The translations under genes were made by a program, and so were the position numbers. Shown piece by piece: positions 35,529-46,703 of a stretch of DNA of 64,000 nt; position 1 is the first letter of the stretch; the number at the start of each line of letters is the position of its first letter. Location of the stretch: assembly GCA_019787685.1 (NCBI GenBank), contig JAHNUO010000007.1, positions 806,001-870,000 of the forward strand, given 5' to 3'. This DNA is from Chiua virens (lineage: Eukaryota > Basidiomycota > Agaricomycetes > Boletales > Boletaceae). The notes under the pieces were generated by a model that did no database searches, had not been told where the DNA came from, and worked only from the letters and a program-made list of their open reading frames with translations.

Positions 35529-35540
35529 GCTCTAGCCGCA

Positions 35541-38178
35541 TGGGAAGGCGTAGTGTCGTGTATAGTATATTACTACACTCTCTTTACTAGAATACAAGAG
35601 GAACAATTTAACTTTAATATTGGCATCGTTCAAGGCTCTTTATGCAACGTACACGAACGTGTCCCTCGTACCATCCACCCGTTCAATGTACTCTTTTCAA
35701 GGAGTGTGTCAATCGCCTGTCATTGTCCACATGAGCTTGACATGCAACATCCGTCCTACCTAAACACACCTTCTTGATGTCAGGGATCTTGGGTGCAAAC
35801 CTCTGCGAGATTTGTGAGATAACCTCCTGTATCAATGGTTGATTCTTCATCGTCTTGCGCGCCTTCATGATACTGGATGGCACATAAATAGCGATTCACC
35901 CGACAACAAATACAGGGACTTACCGAACGATGGTAGCTTGGATCACGTATTTTCGGTCTTCGTCGACAGTTTTAAGAACTTCAGATGACTCCGCCTTCAC
36001 TTCGGTCTTGATTGGCTGGTTGAGATTCACGCGAATCTTCTCGGACTTGAAGTCTACATACAAGTCAGCCATCTGAAAGACAAATATGAGTAGTCATACT
36101 AGGGTTCAGATCATACTGATCTGTCTCTTCATTGACGAGGATCTTGGCCTTGACAAGGAGCGACAGCACTTGGACCAAAATGTCCTTGCTGATCACAGTC
36201 GCCGTCTGAAGCTCTTCCAGCGAAAGCGTGTTGTGGTTGTTGTACTGCAACAATACCGCCATCTGGTACGAACTCGTCATCAGAATGTATTTCTGGTTCA
36301 AGTAGTTCATCCAAAGCTTGTTCTTCAAGTAGTTCCATGGCCAGGTAAGCTTCCTCCCTGAATGCTTCGTTTGGTAGTACTTGGAGAACCGGTCGTATGT
36401 GGGAAGGATCTCGGGCGGTATGATAAAGTCGTTGTTAGGGGCATTCAGGGGCCAGAAGTTAGTGCCGAGCACCATGATGCTGAAGTTGATGTCCATATCA
36501 TCATGGTTCTGCTGCATCCGCTCTTTGAATTGATCCGTCAGATCTTTGCTCAGGCTCATGTCTGTTCACTCTACATTACCACTAGCTCAACAAAAGGTGG
36601 CAATCCCGAACGTACCAGTAAACATGCATTGCAGTTTCTTGGTGTATTCGAAACCGCATGCCTCCTTCAACTTGGAAATCATGCTGGCCACGCTCTCGTC
36701 CGAGGCCGACACACCATGGATGAATCATTTCGACAGCTTGGTGGTGTAAAACGTTTGGAAGACATCCTTGTCCTCGACGTACTTGAAAAGGATCATCTAC
36801 AGCACGCATCAATGAGTGAGAAAAGGTAATAAGGTTCAAACTTACCACACGGTTGAGAGCACCCTCCAAATCTTCTTCCTCCACCATCTTGTTGTTCTTT
36901 CTTAGTAACATATCAGCATGCTTGGCTAGCAATTCTGGCGATTTCGTTGTTGACGGCCTGGTCGCTGCATTCCGGTTAACAGACTCCCTGCAAGCCTTGT
37001 CCAGACTGGCAACAAATCCGGCTTCTCCCCTGAAGCTTTGAGTCACCGTCTCTGAGTTCTTGCAATGCACCTCCAATAAGGCATCGACGTATGCCTTGGG
37101 ATCCAGACCGTCGGCTCCTTCCGAAGCCTCTCCCACCAACTTCGACACTGCTGTCAACCCGGCCTTCTTGACGTGTTCTTCGAACTTCTTCCTCGACAGC
37201 TCCAACCCCTCCGGAATCTGAGACAACAACGCATACATTCGTTGCAGGTCCTCATCTTTATCAAAATCGAGTAGGTTTTGGAAACTTTCCCACATTAGCT
37301 CCGAGTGTTGTCGAATAAGGACCGTGCTCGCATTTGCTGACGAGCTGTTTTCGGGTCTCTGTGCTGAGATAACGATCAACATGACCCTCCTCCTCTCTGA
37401 GCCGCTCTTCCGCTTTCTTCAGGTAGTCAGAGACACTGCTCTCGGCGAGGAATGCTTCTGATTCTTGCTGATAGTATTTCTCAGTCGCCTCAAGGAAGGG
37501 TGTTGCCAAGTGTTTCTTGTAGACATCGAGGGAGGCTTTGTTGATATCGCTTTCATCCAAGCCAAGGGAGACAAAGGAGTCGACGACTTTCTTGACAAGC
37601 CCTTGATCGATGCTCTCACCGTTCCATTGGTGTTCAATGAGTCGAAGAATAGCACTGGCCAGCTTCCCGTTCTTGCTCTGGATGTGAAGGAAGAAGTTGG
37701 ACTTCCATTGAATGAGCGCAAGCTGCACGAATTCAGGTTAATCACACTCGCATAGAACAAGTGAAAAGAGGCGTGTGACGCACCGTATAAACGGGGTAGA
37801 CTCCCTTTCGACCTTCGACCCGCTCCCATTTCACCCAATGATGATTGAGATAGGTGAACGATCGGTTGATGTAGTTTGCTCCCGTCGTATACCTATCCCA
37901 CTCTGCGGCATAATACCGCAGGAGCGCCTCGTCTTGTACAGTGTCCGATTGCTGTGATTGTCTACAAGGTTAGGATAACACCGTCAAAGAAAGGAGAAAA
38001 CCCTTGCCTCCTTCAAACTCTTGAGATGTGTGACAAAGCATCAAATGAGGTTATGGTACAAATCAGGGCCCATTAAATTGGCTCCAGCTGCTTTGAAGTG
38101 GTCAGTTCTGCTATTATCGTTATTAGAAAGGGCATCTTCCCACTGAGTGGCAAGAGAGTAGAGATACTCACTGCGGTT
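35541..38178 (-). repeat. right arm of the 2638-bp inverted duplication
   Basis: Inverse partner of 31038-33675; see that entry. The inner border is TGGGAAGGCG at 35541, facing CTTCCCA at 33675. A transcript crossing both arms would fold into a very long hairpin. Confidence 0.95.
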
Positions 38179-38255
38179 CCCAGTACCCACTGTGTTAGTT
38201 CGATGACTGCTTCGCTGATCCATTTCACCTTGACATCGATCGCGAGCACATCCAC
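35640..38255 (-). pseudogene. CUL1: cullin-1 pseudogene, right copy
   Basis: Same content as the left copy, including the shared TGA in KLSK-x-IHG (about 36727) and the missing base in the last exon, so both lesions predate the duplication. It extends about 80 bases further at the 5' side (LAIDVKVKWISEAVIELTQW), which does not look like a normal cullin N-terminus and may be foreign sequence. The block AAGANLMGPDLYHNLI near 38080 is cullin and is followed by TGA. The first cullin exons are missing here too. Confidence 0.9.
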
Positions 38256-38986
38256 AGCAAACTGGGCAGACGCATTGGTGAGGGCATTGGCATTGGCACA
38301 GAGCTGTTCACCATGTTGGAGTGCATTCTTGGATTGCTTCGAAGTACAAAGGAAACGAGATCGATCATTGAGCCAGTGTCGGATTTGGCATGGTGGCGAT
38401 GCACGTGGGACTGTGGCTCAGACTGGAGACGTGGACCGTGGTTTTTTCACACAAAGTACAAAGGAAACACAGACAAACAGTGCCAAACTGATCAAATATT
38501 ACGACCATCCAACCTCAATCGGGGCTGTATACTATACTTCAAGTTATCATTGCCAGTCAACTGCGACTCCGAGCACAGCCCGCAAGCCACGACACGGATG
38601 GATGCGCCCCCACTTCAAGTTATCCCCTCACCAGAGTTGGCTTTGCGCCGCTCGAGACGCGATTGAGTTGGCTTTGTGCCACTCCATCTGCTCCTTCCCT
38701 CAGAGACCGACTTTGCGTCGTCTCCGAAGACGCTCTTGGACTTTGTGTCCATCGAGTTGCCCCGTCGCCTCCGCGGTTCGCACAACAGTGGGATTGAAGA
38801 CCTGTGGAACGCTTGGCTTGTCCCTTCTCCCCTCACCCATCTGCTTCCATCCCCACCTTGCAAAGATCATAGCCATCTCCACCTCAGGCTCCAAATCCGC
38901 CCCCAGTAATCTCCTTTGAGTACTTTCGGTGCGTCTCCATCCTACGTTGTTGTATCTCACTCACTGCAGCATTAATTTATCCAGTC
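38256..38986. other. non-coding stretch with a dispersed repeat
   Basis: 38640-38840 is the inverse partner of 27370-27550. A 273-codon open frame crosses the area (38098-38919) but contains antisense cullin and repeat sequence, and I do not call it a gene. The region is absent from the left side of the inverted duplication. Confidence 0.5.
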
Positions 38987-41878
38987 ATGGTCACTGCGCT
39001 TTCCCACTTCAAAGTACAATCCCGCTCCAATGACAGTAAGTAGTCTTGTCGGCACCCTCTAATGTGCAATAGCTGACCATTCAACCAGCCACTCTCAAAG
39101 CCCTTGATGCGAAAGTCATCACCTGCGATACCAGTGGTGAGATCGCGTATACGTCGCCCAACATGAAATTTGTACCCGAACCCTGGCTCGGTGACAAACC
39201 TCTTCATGCGAGAGCTGATGGACGCTTTGGCCCTGCGGATTGTTTTCAGTGGCCACAAGAATGGTGCCGGGAGTACGAATACGCTGTCTGTATTCCCCGC
39301 AAGGAACATCACAAGCACCCCAATCCAATCGCACCCGCCTGGTACACCCCTGTTGAACCTGACTTCAAACCTCTTCCGTCCTCCCCAGTTGCAATCGGAA
39401 AGCTCAAAGCTGATAAGGTGGCCACGATCTGTAGTCTATATACCATTGCCAAAAAGCGCTATGAGAGTTGGAAGAAGACACGGGTCGATAAAGTTGACAT
39501 TGCTGGCAAGATGGTTCAGAGCCTCCAGCACACGTGCACCATCCTGGAATCCCACCCCCTTCTGTACCGTGACCTCGTTGCATATGTTGCTCAAGCCCAA
39601 CGATATTTCCTCAACATCTACACCTTCCTTGACTTCTGTGGAGTCGTCCTTCCTCGCCGTTCCTTCCCCGATTTCTTCCCCCACCAGCTGCGTGAAGACT
39701 GGATGGGGTGTTTCACCTCAGATATGAGTCTCTGCAATGAACTCTATCAAGCTGGGGTGCCCGTGTGGCTTACACGATCATCATTTACCATCACTGAGCA
39801 AATGATCGTCGAGAAGCTCACAGTGTATATGTTCCTGTTGCACATTGTCTGTGCAGAATTCCGGGAATCCGGCCAGAAGGTGAACCCTTTCGAGACCATC
39901 TACCAAGGTCCTGGTGGTTTCAATCGACATTTCTCTACTCGGAAGTATTACAAAGGAACTCCCCCGTCTACTATCCCTGCCAACATAACGGATCAGCAGA
40001 TAACCTCGCAGATTGGTAGAGCGAAGAGGCAAGGCCAGTCGAGACAAGCAAGGGAGAAGGTGCAACAAGGTCCCTCGCAGGGTGTGTTGATCAATGGCGG
40101 TTCGCTATCAGTCATACTAAACTACATTCTATAGCGAACAGGTCTGCCCCTCGGATGTACGATCAGGATAGAGTCCCCAATGCCCCACAAAAGCAAGGTC
40201 CTCCGCAGGGTGAGTGATTCAGCTTCTGTAGTTAATGGCACTTGCTAACTTTGTATAGCTGGTGGCACTGCGCGTCAGTCACGGGACAAGTGGAAAAACT
40301 TCAATGCTCCAGAAATGCCGTCCACCCTACTAGTCTGGGAGCAAGCACTCAAGTGTATCAATAAGGAATCACTGACGACCAAGAGAGCCGAGGTCGATAC
40401 GGGATATCGAGTGCCAGAACCAGCCCTGTTTCTCAACACCAAATCCCCTGAACGGCGCAAGCTTTACCTGACTAATTGGCTGGCCCTTTGGGGGTGCTGG
40501 CTCAAATGGCTCGGGGAGGACCCTCCCTTGCGGTACCCTTCTCCACAACTGTGGCGTGACTTCCTCAGCAGCTTGTCTGCCCGTGAAGACCCAACCCCCA
40601 GCAGTGCCAAGAGCTCCGCTGTCAGTGGAGGCAGTACCCTACCCAACGCGAGGGCCAAGAGATCCATGGAGTCCCGCAAGGCAGCCCTTCTCGAGATCTT
40701 CTGTGAAGCGAGCAGCCTTGCTCAAGGAGGCTCGTGGGCTCCGAAGGAAAAGGTCGACTGGTTTGGCCAAACCTTTTCTCTCGAGTCTCTAGCTGACCCA
40801 CCTGTTCCCTTTGTGTGTGCTGTACTCTGGGAGCTGTATGAAGTAGGGTTTCGTCATGAGTTGATCGCTCTCGATTATGTGATCGTACCCGACAAGTGGA
40901 AGAAATTCCGTCACGAGCGATTAAACATGATCTGTTGCATCTTCCCGGGAACGCAAGGTACCACCAGGTGGTTGGACACACTGCCCCTCAAGGCCGGTGA
41001 AGGTAATGAATCCCGGCTGTAGTGCAATACTCAGGGGGATTGAAAGAAATAGAAAGAGGGTGAAGGAATGCGATTCCGTTCGACCCAGGGACAACACTGA
41101 GTTGATGAACGACAAATAATGGTTTTTGAGTAGTCTGAGATGAATCTGGGGCGAATCCGGATTAAAACGGATAGAAAAGCGGACGCGGCAGTCCGATCCG
41201 GATCGAGAAAATACAAGGAGAGCAAGAGAAAATGAAGTTGACCGAAAACAATGTGAGACAGATGCACATGGGCAAAAGCTCCTGTATTTTTGTCAATACA
41301 GTGAATTTATAGTCCTCGGGAATACCCTCAGACTTGTCCTAAGTAAGGATAATGATAAAAGAAGAAGGTTTTCATACGGTATAAAGTTCAAGAGGCACCC
41401 AAATGTCCCTGCAAGGGCTGCATGACATGGTCTAGCCAATGCTAAGTACGAATAAGGAGCATCAAACAAAAAATAAAAGAGTCCGAGGCAAAACGGGTGT
41501 GGATACAGCAATCCAGATGAGTTCACACAAGCAGACAGATCAGGATCGGGATTGGGTGACGACAGGGTGCAGAAACGTGCTATGTGAGCACAGGGAATAC
41601 CTATTCCCTACACCGGTACAATGGGCTTCACCAATGCAGATGAAGACAACATTGCCGCTCTGACAGGCTTTTGCGTCATGCTGAATACATGGCCGGATGC
41701 TCCGCCAGCGCTCGGGGATTTTGTTTTAGCATACCGTTCGGCAGAAGACCCTCAGAGGGTGAAGGCAACTGCTATCATGCATCAGGCTTGTGCTTTCTAC
41801 GTCCAGTGTTTCTACAATTTCTTTGGCCATCCGCCCTTGCTTCCTCATGCTTTCCCCTTCGAGTATCTCAATAAATAG
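38987..41878 (+). pseudogene. unrecognised large protein, four exons, split by a solo LTR
   Basis: Exons 38987-39035, 39089 to about 40081, a short one near 40137-40209, and 40259-41878 with a 615-bp LTR inside. All joins keep the frame, and deleting the LTR plus CCGG joins DTLPLKAG to TMGFTNADEDNI. Notable parts: FVPEPWLGDKPLHARADGRF, WCREYEYAVCIPRKEH, DFCGVVLPRRSFPDFFP and a C-terminal CFYNFFGHPPLLPH. There are no membrane segments and I do not know the family; similar proteins seem common near mushroom transposons, which is an impression only. Without the LTR it would be intact. Confidence 0.65.
40998..41612. repeat. solo LTR, 615 bp, CCGG target duplication
   Basis: Starts TGAAGGTAAT and ends CCCTACA; CCGG at 40994-40997 and 41613-41616. 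It is the second copy of the family at 34515-35129, in the same orientation, and again sits in the middle of a coding exon. Confidence 0.9.
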
Positions 41879-42064
41879 CTCTTTCTTTCTCTCTTTTTCG
41901 TACCTGCTTCAGTATTACCTTTTTTTTTGTCAGTTGGACTACACAATTTGGCTAGGACTATAATAGCACTGGTTTGCTAATCAGATCGCCATTTAAGTTG
42001 TGATCTACTTCTGCAGTCCGCCAAGACTTCCAACTACTAGCTGATCCCCAGGAAACCACGTGGC

Positions 42065-45000
42065 ATGCCACCCAAAGGTACGAAAATATAAAACACTCCC
42101 TCGTGCATCGCAACTAATAAATGTGCCAGAGGCCTGCCCTTCATCTTTTTCCTGCCCCCCGCCCAGGCGGACCATGCAGAATCGAGCTACATCCGGCCTC
42201 TCATCTCTCAAACTCTTTGTATTGCTTTTAGCTCTTGTGATACTCACCATCATGTTTAGGTGCGGTCATCCATGCACAGGCACATTCCCTTCCCCGAAAT
42301 CCCTCAATCAACACTGGTCCTCTTGCCGAATTCATCAAACTCACCAGCGTCAATGCATCGAGAGATTAGGCCAGACTTTGGCCTTACCTGCAAAACGACC
42401 ATGGTCAATTTCTGAGGTAAGACCTTGAAGGGCAGCCCTGATTTTCAGCTAATGAGCAATCATGCTGATAGGCCCTTGGACCCCTGGACCCCCCTCTCCT
42501 CCCTACTAACCATGCATCGTCTGAAAGTGGTTCACTGGAAACCAGCTATTCCACCGTTGCCAATCTACAACCCCTTTCCTCCAACGACACCCCCATCATT
42601 GCTACTACCCAGGCATCAAGTGACAATCCCACACCTGCCATGAGCCCTCCTGCCATTGACATTGTACAACCCGCTCCTTCCAACAAGCCTCTTGTGCCAT
42701 GCATCCATCTCCTGCCACCGAGGTATCATGACCATCTCCCTGAGCCTCCCATGTCTGCCCATGCCCCACCTGCTGCACCCTTGACAATTCGCTGTGTATT
42801 CCTACACATTTTCGACTCCTTCCGCACCCATTTCAATGCATTCGGTATCGCTAGAGAATATCGCCATCACCCGTCTCATGACCCAGATTCATTCATCTCC
42901 TCAGATGAACTCTCCAAGAATTCATCCACCTCACAACCAAGCCTCCCATTCGCAAAGCCAAACGATCATCCCCCGCCTTGGCCATGGGCCAACATGACCA
43001 TTTGGCACCTTATGAAGTGGGTATTGACAGGAAGCCGCTCCAAATCAGCTCCCGAGATAAACCGACTGGTACAAGATGTTCTTCAGGCCCCAGACTTCAG
43101 TACTGAGGACTTGCGAGGTTTCGATGCACAGGCCCAAACAGCCCGGTTGGATGCTGCGGCAAAGCAACTCCCCTCTGGTGATCCCATAGGTCAGGACAAA
43201 TGGAAGCGCACTAATGTGGAGATTCTCATTCCCTCCAAGGAGAGTAACAAGACGTGCAGTGGCCAGCCGTTTTCTATTGATGGATTCTACTACTGGCCCA
43301 TCATGGACGTGATTCGCACTGTGTTCGCCGAGAGATCCTCGCGAGCCTTCCATTTGACACCATTCAAAAAGGTAAGGCAACGCCCTACTGTTGGACTGTG
43401 TACTCACATCGTCCTGCAAAAGGTATGGAAGTCTCTGATTACAGGTGAAGAACAACAAATATACGACGAGCTTTACACATCCGATGCCTGGCATAAAGCT
43501 CATGACGATATCATGAAGCAACGAAGAACAGATAATTGCAAGCTCGAGAGGGTGGTTGCAGGGCTTATGTTGTGGTCGGATTTGACACGACTAGCGCAAT
43601 TCAGACATGTGTCGGCGTGGCCAGTTTACCTTTTCTTCGGCAATGCCTCCAAGTATGAATGGGCAACACCCGAGGGAGGAGCCTGCCATCCCATTGCATT
43701 TATCCCACCAGTATGACACGATGAGTGAGATCCAGAACTATTTGACTTACCCACAGCCTTGCTAGCTGCCCGAGATGCTCCAAAAGCTTATATCCACCAT
43801 TTCCACGAAGAAGCACAACCAGGATCTACTAGCCCATTGCAAACGGGAACTTATACATGCCATCTGGAGGATCCTATTGGACGCATCCTTTGTGGACGCC
43901 TACCGGAACGGAGTAAAGATCAAATGTTTTGATGGTGTCACACGCAGGGTGTATCCACGGATATTCACATATTCAGCCGATTACCCCAAAAAGTTGGTCC
44001 TCGGTTGACCACAAAGTAAGCTCAACTGATCTATTGTCAGAGTTTTACTGGCAACAATTAGGGACAAAGGCATTTGCCCGTGTCCCCACTGTTTAATTCC
44101 GAAGACGAACTTCCACATGCTAGGATTTCTGACCGACATCTTGGCAAGATTGTCCCATGCGCGTGAACATTGCATGCCAACCATTTTGGCGGCACACCGA
44201 CTCATCTACGACCTTGGAAAGCCATTGAAGAGTCTCTTTGTGGAGAACCTCCTCAAAGCAAAATCACTTGTGCCAACGGTGGTGAGAACATGATCCTCAA
44301 TAGCCTTTGCCCATGCTCACCTGACATCTAGAATGCATTCACTGAACAACTTTCTGACCAGGGCTTCGACATCTTCTCTGTGCTCACCATGGACGTGTTG
44401 CACGAGTTTGAACTAGGTATCCTGAAGGCTACCCTGAAACATCTAATCAGAATTCTCTATGCCATATCTCCCCTTCATGTGGCCGTTCTCAATGAACGGT
44501 AAATATGCTTTTTGTTGTCCACGTACCGACCAATGATTCTTTGCTCAGGTTTGCCAAGGTTCTACCTTTTGGACAGACAGGAATCCGATGTTTTCCGGAG
44601 AACGTGGCAGAAACAAGCCTGCGACCTGCATGGTTTTTCGAGGACGTATTACAGGTGAGGCCTTTGTAGTTTTATTTGTAGAAATCACCATAACTTCTTC
44701 ACAGTGTGCCATGCCAACATTCGAATCTTTGCTCCCCCCCGGTCACGATGATCAAGTCCAGACACTCCTCTTCCGACTCGCTGAGTGGCACGCGCTGGCG
44801 AAGCTCCGTCTTCATTCGGAAGATACACTTTTACTCCTTTGCCAGGTGTTGCGTCAGATGGCCAAGCAGTTACGCAAGTTCAAGGAAAGTACATGTTGTG
44901 AGTTCAGCACCTCAGAACTTCCCCAAGAGGCAGCCCAAAGGCAGAGAAGGGAGGTTGCAGGGGTGAAAACGGGAACTCGCCAGAAGCCGTCGCGCTCAGG

Positions 45001-46445
45001 AAGCTTACCGGTCTCTTTTAACTTGAATACATACAAGATTCACACTTTAGGAGACTACGAAATGATGATTCGGTCATACAGGACTACCGATTCATACAAC
45101 ACCCAAGTGGTAAGTAACATCAACTACATTGTGCGGCCACGACTGACCACGATGATGCACACATAAGGGTGAACGAGCACACAAGTTAATCAAGAGATAT
45201 TACAGCCAGTCCAACAAAAAAAACATAGAAGAACAGTTTGCGAAGCAAGAGAGGCGGGATACTCTCTTGAGACGACAGCTAAATGTAACGACTGCAGACC
45301 TGGAGGCGGTGGACAGTTTTCTGAACCTGCACCACTCTATGGTGAGCTCTCCTGGCCAGAACAACATCGTCAATCTCGTCCAACTCCTCCATGATCATCG
45401 CAAGGATCCGGCTGTGAAAGTACGTCCAATCTTCTCAGGCAATGGGCAAGGACACATCATTGACGCAGATGACAGGCCAATTTTATGCAGTCCTTAAGAG
45501 ACCATTTGCTTAGCAGGCTTTTTGGCCTCGATTTCGACGGCGATGAACGCTCTTTCACTGAGACGCAGCACCGATCGTTACGCCTCATCAACCTCGGGGC
45601 CGTCATCAATTCCAAACTCTTTCGCGTCAACTATACTACTTATGATATACGCTGGGACTACGACACGGTTCAATGTGGAGCCAGAGGCGTGGTGATGACC
45701 TCATCCAGGGATGAGGAGCACCCATTCTGGTATGCACATGTAATTCGCGCGTTCAACATACCCGTGCTATTTGCTGCAGATGGTGTCAACTTTGCTCAGG
45801 AGAGGATGGAGGTGCTGTGGGTTCGTTGGCTCGGTATAGATCAAGATTATAAATGGGGGTTCAAAGAAGCACGTTTACCCAAGGTAGGATTTGTGCCAGA
45901 TCAGCCTGGTCATCTGCCCTTTGGCTTCTTGGATCCATCGCTGGTCATTCGTGGTTGCCACTTGATACCAGCTTTCGTGGAGCAGCGTACCAGCGAATTG
46001 CTACAATGCGGCACATCGTTGGCCAGACTCCTGGGTGAAACGGATGACTGGGCTGCATTCTACGTCAACATGTGAGCATGCTTACGTTTACCATAGCCCC
46101 ACTCCTCAATCAGCCTTCAGTTTTGCAGACCAAGACATGTTCGCCCGGTTTTCTGGTGTAGGAGTGGGACACCTGGCTGTGCAATTGGGTGGTCGCATAC
46201 CAGCTCTGGTCATCGAGCCCCAGGACGAAATGGAAGTGGAAGGACCCACCTACGAACACGATGATATTGATGATGTGCCTGAAGGTGACGGTGAGACACC
46301 TGATCTCGCATGTGGTGAACCCGAGGGCGAGGTTCATTACATGGATGTCGGAGATGATGAGCAGGAAGATGATGCTGATGACGATGACGATGGTGGCACA
46401 AGCGACTGTAGTAGTGTCAGCGACAGTGAGGAAGTAGGATATTAA
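42065..46445 (+). CDS. Plavaka-type (CACTA-like) transposase, many exons
   Basis: DNA transposase. The N-terminal zinc finger is near 42262-42350 (CGHPCTGTFPSPKSLNQHW, later C and H). The core shows HLMKWVLTGSRSKSAPEINR, LTRLAQFRHVSAWPVYLFFG followed by NASKYEW, HCKRELIHAIWRILLDASFV, DGVTRRVYPRIFTYSADYPK, then CPCPHCLIP and DVLHEFELGILKATLKHLIR. The C-terminal part includes ERMEVLWVRWLGIDQDYKWG and a very acidic tail (45 residues rich in D and E) ending at 46445. The order and motifs match Plavaka transposases. The N-terminal start and some small introns are uncertain. No clear stop was seen in the core. It probably drives the 24-kb element, since its end lies 258 bases from the right terminus. 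Confidence 0.82.
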
Positions 46446-46659
46446 TATATGAGAACTGTCAATGATTCTTAGGCGACCATTAGGAACCCATTATCAGAAA
46501 TTCAGCCCACTAGCAGATACATACCAGTACATAATCCCTTATAATGGGCTTGTCAGACCGAAATCACACAGCGTTTCATGTAGATTCTTTGCGCAGTAAT
46601 ATAAAGTTGGAATGGGAATATATGAGTATATAAGGGGCTGACATGCTGTAAAAAAATTG

Positions 46660-46703
46660 CAATTTGTATAAGACATTATAAGGAATCAGACAAACTCGTG
46701 ATG
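46660..46703 (-). repeat. right terminal repeat of the 24-kb element
   Basis: Inverse partner of 22586-22628. Related subterminal blocks lie at 46530-46570 (CTTATAATGGGCTTGTCAGA and AATCACAC) and near 46630 (TATATAAGGGGCTGACATG). Subterminal repeats of this kind are common in CACTA-like elements. The duplicated target is TT at 22584-22585 and 46704-46705. Confidence 0.55.

Larger units (their letters stand above)
22586..46703. mobile_element. 24,118-bp cargo-bearing element with Plavaka-type transposase, inserted in the Helitron
   Basis: Both borders fall inside one Helitron codon series, and deleting 22586-46703 plus one TT rejoins ..QELAMLT and LPEELLI.. in frame. The ends are related inverted repeats starting CATCAC. 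A Plavaka-type transposase ends 258 bases from the right border, and no second set of ends is visible near that gene, so the transposase probably belongs to the whole segment. Cargo: DUF6698-like, F-box-like and unknown genes, a DUF6532-like pseudogene, cullin duplicates, an RTT109 fragment and two solo LTRs. Alternatives are a smaller element that grew by nested insertion, or a rearrangement that happened to be precise. Confidence 0.75.

Noticed and set aside
38098..38919. A 273-aa open frame on the plus strand
   Set aside because: It starts inside antisense cullin sequence and crosses a dispersed repeat; no domain and no codon pattern support it.
42065..46445. Assignment of the transposase to the KDZ (Kyakuja-Dileera-Zisupton) group
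   Set aside because: The zinc finger, the YSADYP region and the CPCPHC stretch fit Plavaka, and the apparent 2-bp duplication does not fit the 8-bp duplication of KDZ elements.
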